Of a DNA stretch of 43,076 nt, positions 16,471-22,097 are shown one piece after another. Every line of letters starts with the position of its first letter. Position 1 is the first letter of the stretch. The notes under the pieces are model-generated. The model was given only the letters and a program-made list of their open reading frames with translations. It was not told the DNA's origin and made no database searches. Position numbers and translations under genes: made by a program. The stretch is from an uncultured Eubacteriales bacterium (GTDB lineage: Bacteria > Bacillota > Clostridia > Christensenellales > Aristaeellaceae): the NCBI GenBank assembly GCA_902790495.1, contig CADASK010000007.1, positions 1 to 43,076 of the forward strand, in the 5' to 3' direction.

Positions 16471-17657
16471 TCGCTCTTTTTTTGGTTTTCCCGCGCGTCT
16501 GCTATGGCCTTTGTGATAGCTGCGGTGGCGGCACTGTTAGCACTTGCGAACTGATGACTATAAATGTTTAATGTCGTGCTTGTTTGGCTGTGTCCCAGGC
16601 GTCCAGCGACGGAACGAACGTCAAGCCCTGAAGAAATCAAGGCGCTGGCGTGGCTGTGCCTGAGTCCGTAAAGGGTGATCGGCGGCAAATCGTACTTTTT
16701 AATTATTTTCCGAAAGCGCTGAGTCGGGCTTGATAAATCCATGCGCTGACCCTCGCTTGTGGTAAAGACTGCATCCGTTGTCCATGAGTCACCGAACGGT
16801 TCTTTGTAAATATCTTGCTCAATTTTCCAAAGGGTGAGTAAATCAAGCGCTTCGGCGGGCAAGTCAATGATTCTTTCGCTTGCTTTCGTTTTTGGTTTTG
16901 CTGTGCGCACAGTGTGACCGTCTTTCCTGACTGCTCCCGCGCGAATGGTGATTGTGTTTCCGTCAAGGTCGTTCCAGTCAAGGCCGATTAGCTCCCCTGG
17001 GCGGCATCCGGTGTAAACTGAAAGAGTGAAAAAGCATCGCCAAATCAGCGGTTCGGACTCCAAACAGGAAAGCAACTGCGCAATCTGGTGCGGTTCATAA
17101 AAGACGGTTTCGGGCGTGTCGTTCGGCGGCGCGTCCACTGCGTCCATCGGTGAAACTGTTATGATCTGTAACTTTTTGGCAAAATTGCATAGCAAGCGCA
17201 AGAGGGTGTGATAATGCTTGCGACTTGTCCCGGATAATCTCCCAGTTGTACTTCTTGCGCCTGCATTTTCTTTGGAAAGGTCAGAAAAGAAGCGTTGCAG
17301 GCGGCGCGGGGTGAGGTCTTGCACAGCGACGTTTCCAAACGCTTCTCTAATCTTTGAATTGTATAACCATTGGTAATTATTGATAGTTGAAAGGGCAAGC
17401 GTTTCGCGCTTGGCGTCCAAATAAAGGGTAAACAATTCGTCGAGCGTAACTTTTCGCGTTGCTGTGATCGTTCCCCGGCCTGCATCGGTTTCAAGCGCGT
17501 TTGCCTGCTTTTGTGCTTCGCGGCGCTGGGCGTTGACTGTCATTGTTTCGGGAAAACGGATTGTGCGATAAATACGGCGCTGTCGGCCGTCTGGCCCATA
17601 TCCTGCGGAAACTACCAATTGCCAACTATTGGCACTTTTCTGACGAACCGTTGCCAT
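16467..17657 (-). CDS. Tyrosine recombinase / phage-type integrase
   Basis: A 396-residue integrase. It has an N-terminal AP2-like arm-binding domain (residues 1-60), a SAM-like core-binding domain (70-165) and a catalytic domain (185-380). Catalytic residues visible are Arg219 (GCRPGEL), a Lys in TAKPKTK, Arg333, His356 (RLGHS) and the nucleophile Tyr366 (NIYSH). The box II motif reads YGLRH rather than the usual HxLRH, so the first His (position 330) is Tyr. The start at 17657 has a strong GGAGGTGG site; upstream in-frame ATGs do not. It lies next to attL, reads toward it, and presumably catalyses exchange between the 92-bp repeats. Confidence 0.93.
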   Translation of the reverse strand: MATVRQKSANSWQLVVSAGYGPDGRQRRIYRTIRFPETMTVNAQRREAQKQANALETDAGRGTITATRKVTLDELFTLYLDAKRETLALSTINNYQWLYNSKIREAFGNVAVQDLTPRRLQRFFSDLSKENAGARSTTGRLSGTSRKHYHTLLRLLCNFAKKLQIITVSPMDAVDAPPNDTPETVFYEPHQIAQLLSCLESEPLIWRCFFTLSVYTGCRPGELIGLDWNDLDGNTITIRAGAVRKDGHTVRTAKPKTKASERIIDLPAEALDLLTLWKIEQDIYKEPFGDSWTTDAVFTTSEGQRMDLSSPTQRFRKIIKKYDLPPITLYGLRHSHASALISSGLDVRSVAGRLGHSQTSTTLNIYSHQFASANSAATAAITKAIADARENQKKSE

Positions 17658-17713
17658 ACTATCCACCTCCAAAAGCATCTTAGCACGAAACGCAAATAAA
17701 AACAACTGTTCGC

Positions 17714-17742
17714 TTGCAAACGAGACACAAAGTGAGTATAAT
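17714..17742 (+). promoter_or_regulatory. Plus-strand promoter leading to the excisionase-like ORF
   Basis: TTGCAA (17714-17719), a 17-bp spacer and a perfect TATAAT (17737-17742). It points away from the integrase and gives a leader of about 257 bases that crosses the GT-rich tract. Confidence 0.7.
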
Positions 17743-17786
17743 GATAAATGGGGGACTCGACGTGAGAAAGCCGACTCGCGCGGTCT

Positions 17787-17870
17787 GTGTGGTATGGTAT
17801 GGTTCGGCTTGGTTGGGTTTGTCTGGGTTTGGCTTGGCCTGGTTTGTCTGGGCTTGGTTTGGACTCGCTG
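17787..17870 (+). repeat. GT-rich degenerate tandem tract
   Basis: About 84 bases made almost only of G and T on the plus strand, in overlapping words of the form GGYTTGG and GGGTTT, with at least nine GG or GGG runs. It separates the integrase start from the excisionase-like ORF (the 17658-18005 interval holds no gene). It could form two-tier quadruplexes, bind a protein or be an origin; none of these can be shown from sequence alone. Confidence 0.6.
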
Positions 17871-18005
17871 ACTCTGTTTCTTGATTTACGCGAACACGAA
17901 ACTACAGCGAACACAAACAAACAGAAAAGCAAAAATCACAAGCACACACTGAAACTTAAATTCTGTTGATCGGTCGAGAATTTTTGTGATGGAGGTGCTT
18001 TTTCT

Positions 18006-18098
18006 GTGTTCGTAAATATTGACGAACTCGCACGGCTGACCGGTTTTTCTTCTTACAGTTTGCGGAAACTTGCAAAGGCTGGGAAAATCCCATCATAG
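18006..18098 (+). CDS. Very short excisionase-like helix-turn-helix ORF (possibly truncated)
   Basis: A 30-codon ORF begins with GTG eight bases after GGAGGTG. Its product (NIDELARLTGFSSYSLRKLA followed by KAGKIPS) matches the first helix-turn-helix of MerR/Xis-type excisionases. The frame then hits TAG at 18096, yet reading on in frame gives PTSGRRFNL, which resembles the GRR wing that normally follows. It is therefore either a recently interrupted excisionase or a real minimal protein. Its place between integrase and regulator supports a role in excision. Confidence 0.5.
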   Translation: MFVNIDELARLTGFSSYSLRKLAKAGKIPS

Positions 18099-18228
18099 CC
18101 AACTTCTGGGCGTCGATTCAATCTCAAGCGCATCCCGTTTCCCGCTCTTGTCTGGTAGTCTTGCTTTCCCTTTCGGTACTCCCGTCTACCTTGGCGCGTT
18201 CTCGGTGTCCTCCGTTCACCGTGATTAG

Positions 18229-18257
18229 AGTATAAACCATATACTTGAAATTGTCAA
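18229..18257 (-). promoter_or_regulatory. Strong minus-strand promoter facing the excisionase-like ORF and integrase
   Basis: TTGACA (18252-18257), a 17-bp spacer and TATACT (18229-18234), read leftward. No convincing ORF starts just after it, so the transcript would run antisense to the excisionase-like ORF and then reach the integrase (leader about 560 bases), or end earlier as an antisense RNA. Confidence 0.72.
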
Positions 18258-18299
18258 GGGGTAAATTAAAGAATTTCATTAAAAATTTTACATGCTCTC

Positions 18300-18328
18300 T
18301 TGACAGAATCAATCAAACGGTTTATCCT
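18300..18328 (+). promoter_or_regulatory. Promoter of the XRE regulator
   Basis: TTGACA (18300-18305), a 17-bp spacer and TATCCT (18323-18328), 20 bases before the ATG at 18349. It is back-to-back with the minus promoter at 18229-18257; the A+T-rich 42 bases between their -35 boxes are the likely operator region. Confidence 0.75.
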
Positions 18329-18348
18329 ATCTGTGGAGGTGATTTTTA

Positions 18349-18558
18349 ATGGATATTGTGCAGAAAATCAAAGCTGCATGTGCTGCTCTCGGTGTTTCTC
18401 AATCAGAACTTGCTCGGAGAATCGGCACGACTCCGCAAAATCTAAATCAGCGTTTGAAAGTCGCAAAATTCACACAAGCGGAGTTAGAGCAGATAGGTCA
18501 AGCGATTGGCGCGGAGTATCATGCATTTTTCAGGCTCCCTGATGGCACGGAAATATAA
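18349..18558 (+). CDS. Small XRE/Cro-CI-type DNA-binding regulator
   Basis: A 69-residue protein consisting of one helix-turn-helix domain (about residues 4-60). The helices are VQKIKAACAALG, SQSELARRIG and TPQNLNQRLKV, the last being the recognition helix. GGAGGTGA lies seven bases before the ATG. It reads away from the divergent promoter pair, the classic layout of a repressor controlling an integrase/excisionase switch. It has no peptidase or dimerisation domain, so induction by a RecA-type cleavage is unlikely. The regulatory role is inferred from position and fold. Confidence 0.88.
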   Translation: MDIVQKIKAACAALGVSQSELARRIGTTPQNLNQRLKVAKFTQAELEQIGQAIGAEYHAFFRLPDGTEI

Positions 18559-18888
18559 TGCTGTTTCTCTTACTATGCGAATAGGCGTTCCCTGCGCTCC
18601 TGTGGCTTGCGCTGTGGGCTTTGCTGGCTGTGGCTGACAAATCCTCCACAGGAACGGAAAACGCCTGAGAGGGGGCAAGTATTCGCGCTGGTGCGGTGTC
18701 AGCTTTGCAGGCTGTGTCTGCTCCGTCCTCCACCTGGCTATGGCTTTTCTCGGTGGAGGGTGGCGGCGGTGGCTCTGCTGGCCTTGCCTGGGCGCTGGCT
18801 CTGCTCCTGGTCGGCCTGATCGGCGGCGGGGCGGTGTGCTCCTGGGTGGCTGTGTGCGCTTTGCTGGCATCGCTGGCAAGGCTGACGC
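18559..18888. other. Structured, gene-poor core of the element
   Basis: No ORF here has a ribosome site or a recognisable product. The DNA is GC/GT-rich with long inverted repeats. GCGAAT(18577-18582)/ATTCGC(18681-18686), AGGCGTT(18583-18589)/AACGCCT(18660-18666) and CCTGTGG(18599-18605)/CCACAGG(18646-18652) nest into one imperfect hairpin of about 110 bases with a 40-base loop. A second stem is CCTCCACC(18727-18734)/GGTGGAGG(18752-18759). The word GCTTTGCTGGC recurs near 18618 and 18858. It may be an origin-like or structured-RNA region. Confidence 0.6.
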
Positions 18889-18917
18889 TTGCAGGATTAT
18901 CCTTCTTTTGGTATAAT
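18889..18917 (+). promoter_or_regulatory. Promoter of the candidate small RNA
   Basis: TTGCAG (18889-18894), a 17-bp spacer and a perfect TATAAT (18912-18917). No ORF with a ribosome site follows before the terminator at 18952-18991. Confidence 0.7.
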
Positions 18918-18923
18918 GTGGAT

Positions 18924-18990
18924 GTTGCATCCCCCTTTCTCTCTGTAGACGGCCTGTCCCCTTTGCCTGCCGGGGATGGGCTGTTTTTCT
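18924..18990 (+). ncRNA. Candidate small RNA of about 65 bases
   Basis: The interval between the promoter at 18889-18917 and the hairpin terminator at 18952-18991 would yield an RNA of about 65 bases. It has a pyrimidine-rich 5' part (CCCCCTTTCTCTCT) and ends in the terminator stem. Nothing in it is protein-coding. I know of no family it belongs to; the call rests only on the promoter-terminator pair. Confidence 0.5.
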
Positions 18991-18991
18991 T
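18952..18991 (+). terminator. Terminator of the candidate small RNA
   Basis: GCCTGTCCCC(18952-18961) pairs with GGGGATGGGC(18972-18981) with two G-U pairs and a 10-base loop, followed by TGTTTTTCTT. Confidence 0.75.
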
Positions 18992-19077
18992 GGGGTTTAT
19001 CTGGGGTTTATTTGGGGTTTACAGGGGCTTATTTCGGGCGCTTATTAGGCGCTTATAGGCGCTTATTTGGCGCTTAC
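18992..19077. repeat. Phased array of 8-base repeats at the right end of the element
   Basis: Eight copies of GG(G/C)G(T/C)TTA start at 18992, 19003, 19014, 19024, 19037, 19048, 19058 and 19069. The spacings are 11, 11, 10, 13, 11, 10 and 11, close to one helical turn, so all face the same side of the DNA. The first three read GGGGTTTA and the last four GGCGCTTA. The last two, with flanks, match the pair beside attL exactly over 22 bp. They are candidates for arm-type recombinase or excisionase sites. Confidence 0.8.
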
Positions 19078-19181
19078 AGAAACGAAATGAAGCAAAACGA
19101 AACCGCATGAAAAGCCCGAAAATCCTTGCAAAATAAGGACTATTCGCAACGGACAAAAACCGCTCAAAATGGCTTTTAACT

Positions 19182-19273
19182 GACTCCGACTCTGAAGGCC
19201 ACAGGTTCGACTCCTGCCGGGCGTACATGCGAAAACCCCTTGAAATCATTGGATTTTCAAGGGGTTTACTTTT
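19182..19273 (+). repeat. Right attachment site (attR), 92-bp direct repeat with tRNA 3' fragment
   Basis: Identical to 16331-16422. Its first 44 bases (19182-19225) are a fragment of the tRNA-Arg 3' half without a 5' half, so this is the displaced end of the element and not a second gene. The terminator hairpin is included. Confidence 0.93.
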
Positions 19274-19572
19274 ATCTTTTTATCATCGAATTTTCTGAAA
19301 TGGTTACTGTTTGGTTACTACTCGCCGGAAAATCAGCTTTTCCGGGCGTCTTTCAAGGCCTCCGTGCTTCATTATATTACCGATATGGTCATATATCGAT
19401 GAGCTTAGAAATTTGAAATTTCAGATTGGCAGTGTTGTTTTTATTGCTGGTGTGATAGAATATATGCAGCGCAATGGGAGAGGAGTGTTATTCCGTGAAA
19501 CCCGCGGCTACCTATATGGTTACATGTATCTATCACATTTGTTTTTACTGCCTTAAGAAGGAGATGGCAAAA
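19274..19572. other. A+T-rich interval after attR, with one hairpin and an imperfect repeat
   Basis: No gene is supported. It contains the perfect hairpin CCGGAAAA/TTTTCCGG (19325-19345) and the first member of an imperfect direct repeat (19338-19365), whose partner lies at 20216-20242. GGTTACT occurs twice just before the hairpin. A convincing promoter for the downstream gene was not found; TAGAAT near 19455 is the best -10 candidate. Confidence 0.5.
19338..19365 (+). repeat. Imperfect flanking repeat, left member
   Basis: TTTTCCGGGCGTCTTTCAAG and the following GCCTCCGT match 20216-20242 at about 24 of 28 positions, with one base gap. The two copies bracket the low-GC secreted gene. Confidence 0.6.
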
Positions 19573-20145
19573 ATGAGAAAATTGATCACCTTGATAATGG
19601 CCTGCATGATGTTCTGCTCTATCGCAGCGGCTGATACGATTGACGTGACCAGTATGACAATTCATGATCTGCAAGAATTGCAGGAACAGATCGGCATGGA
19701 ACTATCGCAAAGGGTACTAAAGGGACAGGAAGTACCTAAAACAGAATTCACTCCTTCACCTGGAAAGAAAACGTTGCTCATAGACGATAACGATTACAAA
19801 ATTTACTTGACAGGGAAATACAACGATAGCTACGGGACATTCTATGCTGAAGCAGTGTGCGAAAACTATAGCGGAAAAGCTCTCAGAGCGTGGATGGGTG
19901 ACGGCAACCTTGACGGATGGAAGCTGTCCTTCCCTGTCTTCTTTCCAGAACAAAAGTCTGGAGAAAAGCAAAAAAGCAGTATGATTATACAATATACAGA
20001 AGCCATGATGAAAAGTCCGAGCGAGATGAAGACATTCATCTTTACAATAACAACAGAAGACACTGAAGACGAATTTGGAAATGTTTATAAGCAATACGGC
20101 CCTTTCACTTTGCACTTTGAAGTTGGGAAATGGGTGAAAAATTAA
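19573..20145 (+). CDS. Small secreted protein related to the DUF4352-type paralogs at their N-terminus
   Basis: A 190-residue exported protein. Residues 1-19 are a signal peptide (RKLITLIMACMMFCSIAAA). They are followed by IDVTSMTIHDLQELQEQIGM, which matches the segment VDLSVMRTDELVKLREEID of the secreted proteins at 40974 and 42078. The rest forms a strand-rich domain (about 65-188), perhaps immunoglobulin-like. The ATG at 19573 has AAGGAG nine bases upstream; the longer open frame begins with non-export-like sequence. It is poorer in GC than its neighbours and is flanked by imperfect repeats, which suggests transfer. Function unknown. Confidence 0.8.
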   Translation: MRKLITLIMACMMFCSIAAADTIDVTSMTIHDLQELQEQIGMELSQRVLKGQEVPKTEFTPSPGKKTLLIDDNDYKIYLTGKYNDSYGTFYAEAVCENYSGKALRAWMGDGNLDGWKLSFPVFFPEQKSGEKQKSSMIIQYTEAMMKSPSEMKTFIFTITTEDTEDEFGNVYKQYGPFTLHFEVGKWVKN

Positions 20146-20215
20146 ATGCTAGAGCAGAAAAGGCAAGAACTAAAACAGCACAAAGATTGAAGTGGCGCCT
20201 CACAGTAAAAGCACC

Positions 20216-20242
20216 CTTTCCGGGCTCTTTCAAAGCCTCAGT
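20216..20242 (+). repeat. Imperfect flanking repeat, right member
   Basis: CTTTCCGGGCTCTTTCAAAG and the following CCTCAGT mirror the copy at 19338-19365. Confidence 0.6.
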
Positions 20243-20282
20243 AACACTGTTAGGGTTAGCATTTGCGTTCATCCCTCTGCGC

Positions 20283-20311
20283 TTGCAAAGCGGCGCGGTC
20301 CGTCGTATAAT
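20283..20311 (+). promoter_or_regulatory. Promoter of the membrane-anchored protein gene
   Basis: TTGCAA (20283-20288), a 17-bp spacer and a perfect TATAAT (20306-20311), 36 bases before the ATG. Confidence 0.8.
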
Positions 20312-20346
20312 ACCCATGCGACAAGGAAACGAAGAGGAGCGCGCGC

Positions 20347-21498
20347 ATGCAGGCAAGAGGCAGATCCCGCAGGAGCGGATTGCAGCAGGAGACGAGGCCG
20401 AGCCGCTGGAGACAGATGCGGAACTGGCTGATCGTGATCGCCGTGGTGGCCCTGGCCGTCACAGTGTTTCGTGCTGTGCGGTCCCAGCGGGAGGTGACGG
20501 AGATCGAGGCCGTCGCTATGCCCTGCACGGCGGATCAGAACGTGACGCCCTTCGGCGACAGTGTGCTGTATTACGACGGGGCCTCCATCCACTGTCTGGC
20601 GGGCGGAGGCGGCATCCGCTGGAGCTTCCCCGTGGGCACGGGCGCGTCCTTCGCGGCGTCGGATACCCACATGGTGGTCTGGTCAGGCACCCAGCTGTTC
20701 ATCGTCGACCGCAACGGCCGCCCTTCCTATAATGAGAACATGAACGGCCAGGTGCAGTTCGCCCGGGTGGGCAGCAAGTACGCGGCCGTGGTGGTGGGCG
20801 GCGACACCGAGCCCGACCTGCTCATCAAGAACCTGGACGGCACCCAGGTGGACGAGGAGAGCGAGGCCTACACGGGCATGCTCCTGCTGGACGTGGGCTT
20901 CTACGGCGAGGCGGACCAGTACATGTGGACGCTGGCGCTGGACGTCTACGGCACGGCGATCAACACGGTGATGAACACCTTCCAGGTGGGCAAGATGAAC
21001 ACCGGCGTGGTGGACCTGGGCGAATTCCTCGCCTACAAGGTGCTCTTTGAGGACAACAAGCTGCGGGTGTTCACGACCCAGCAGATGTACACCTACGACT
21101 ACAAGGCCGTGCAGGACATGGGCGCGACCCAGCTGGTCTACGGCTGGCAGCTGATCGACTATGACGTGCCCGAGCGCGGCAGCGCGCCGATGCTCCTGGC
21201 GGCCACCAAGCAGCTGGCGGAGGGCAGCCTCACGGAGCTGCGGGTGCTCACGGGTACCCAGGACCGCCGCTATACGCTGCCCAGCGCCTGCATCGGCGCG
21301 GGCGTGCAGGGCCGGAACATCTACGCGGTGTCGAAGAACTACCTCTACCGCGCGGACATCGACCGCCAGCGCTTCTTCGGCTACGCCCTGCCGATCCCCG
21401 AGAGCAAGCAGGTGACGAAGCTGATCGGCCTGACCTCCAACGGCAGGGCCATTGTGGCCTGCGGCCAGGAGGTCTACTCCGTGCAGCTGCCGAAGTAA
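20347..21498 (+). CDS. Membrane-anchored protein with a repetitive beta-strand ectodomain (DUF5711-like)
   Basis: A 383-residue protein. It has a basic cytoplasmic start (1-24), one membrane segment (about 25-45, NWLIVIAVVALAVTVF) and a long extracellular part of repeated strand motifs such as VLYYDGASIHCL, MVVWSGTQLFIVDRNG and IYAVSKNYLYRADID, as in beta-propeller-like folds. The organisation recalls the DUF5711 proteins of Clostridia; that assignment is from memory. No catalytic motif is visible. GAGGAG lies seven bases before the ATG. It is transcribed alone, from its own promoter to the terminator at 21543-21580. GC content returns to the host level here. Confidence 0.78.
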   Translation: MQARGRSRRSGLQQETRPSRWRQMRNWLIVIAVVALAVTVFRAVRSQREVTEIEAVAMPCTADQNVTPFGDSVLYYDGASIHCLAGGGGIRWSFPVGTGASFAASDTHMVVWSGTQLFIVDRNGRPSYNENMNGQVQFARVGSKYAAVVVGGDTEPDLLIKNLDGTQVDEESEAYTGMLLLDVGFYGEADQYMWTLALDVYGTAINTVMNTFQVGKMNTGVVDLGEFLAYKVLFEDNKLRVFTTQQMYTYDYKAVQDMGATQLVYGWQLIDYDVPERGSAPMLLAATKQLAEGSLTELRVLTGTQDRRYTLPSACIGAGVQGRNIYAVSKNYLYRADIDRQRFFGYALPIPESKQVTKLIGLTSNGRAIVACGQEVYSVQLPK

Positions 21499-21542
21499 AA
21501 CCGCACAAGCCCCTGACATCGTTCGGAACAACGGACGGTGAC

Positions 21543-21580
21543 ATCCCCTGCAGACCCGATCCGGGCGCGGGGGATTTTTG
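21543..21580 (+). terminator. Terminator after the membrane-anchored protein gene
   Basis: ATCCCC(21543-21548) pairs with GGGGAT(21570-21575), extended by inner GC pairs, and TTTTTG follows. Confidence 0.75.
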
Positions 21581-21906
21581 TTTTCGCCCTGGGCGTTTCA
21601 AAATGAAAAGAGAGATCCGCCCGCAAAGGTTTTGCAAGTGTTACAAAACATGAGATGGATGCTAAACACACGATTACATGGTATTATATCGATGCGGGAA
21701 AACATAGACATATCAAGGATTCCGCGCGTGGAGAACTGTAACGGAACTCGGCAAAAACGGGAAATGCGGGCCTTCCGGGGTCTGGATGATAAACACACGG
21801 CTATATGGATAACGGCAAAACGGGAAAACGGGAAAAACACGGACTATTCCGGTGGGAGCCGGGAAAAATTTCGTCGAAAAAAGTGAAAAAACAGTGCGGA
21901 AACATC
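21581..21906. other. Gene-free A-rich interval upstream of the S10 operon, with an imperfect repeat
   Basis: No supported gene. A 29-base imperfect direct repeat occurs at about 21655-21684 and 21783-21811, both containing TAAACACACG and the pattern TGGAT ... ATGG. Neither copy has a good promoter. Near 21815-21835 the word ACGGGAAAA is repeated. Confidence 0.5.
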
Positions 21907-21935
21907 TTGCATTCCTGCGCGGGATGGAGTATAAT
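21907..21935 (+). promoter_or_regulatory. Promoter of the S10-spc ribosomal protein operon
   Basis: TTGCAT (21907-21912), a 17-bp spacer and a perfect TATAAT (21930-21935). Confidence 0.88.
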
Positions 21936-21941
21936 CAAAAC

Positions 21942-22097
21942 GTTGTCTGTTTAGGGATGAAACGGTAAGTTGCCGCCCGGCCAGGCGGGTAATTACCGCG
22001 GACCAGCCCGACAATCGGGCGACGGACTCGAGTGCCAATGGCCTGCACCTGCAGTGGGCCGCCGGGCACAGACGAGAACGATCAAGGAGGTACTTCA
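21942..22097 (+). promoter_or_regulatory. Structured mRNA leader of the S10 operon
   Basis: About 155 bases lie between the predicted start and rpsJ. The leader is GC-rich with several stems, for example GCCCG/CGGGC around 22007-22021 and CCGCC/GGCGG around 21973-21989. S10 operons in other bacteria are autoregulated through the leader by L4, encoded as the third gene here. Whether this leader does so is inference. Confidence 0.5.

Larger units (their letters stand above)
16331..19273. mobile_element. 2.85-kb integrated element at tRNA-Arg(CCG)
   Basis: The unit between the 92-bp repeats spans 2,851 bp (repeat start to repeat start). It contains a tyrosine integrase (minus), a 30-codon excisionase-like ORF, an XRE regulator, a candidate small RNA, structured GC-rich DNA and phased short repeats at the right end. 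No relaxase, replication initiator, capsid or recognisable cargo gene is seen. It may be a very small integrative or satellite element that relies on a helper, or a deletion remnant of a larger island. The intact repeats, integrase and promoters favour a unit that is still capable of excision. Confidence 0.85.

Noticed and set aside
17761-17870. CRISPR-like array in the GT-rich tract
   Set aside because: Units are degenerate, adjoining and too short, with no spacers and no cas genes in the window.
18484-18930. A 148-codon minus-strand ORF rich in Pro and Arg across the same region
   Set aside because: Composition is typical of antisense reading of GC-rich DNA; it overlaps the 3' end of the XRE gene and has no ribosome site.
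18696-19058. A 120-codon hydrophobic ORF inside the mobile element, starting with GTG
   Set aside because: No ribosome site; it runs through the candidate small RNA, its terminator and the phased repeats, so the hydrophobicity reflects GC/GT-rich DNA.
19182-19225. A second tRNA-Arg gene
   Set aside because: Only the 3' half is present, as part of the displaced attachment repeat; no D arm or 5' acceptor strand precedes it.
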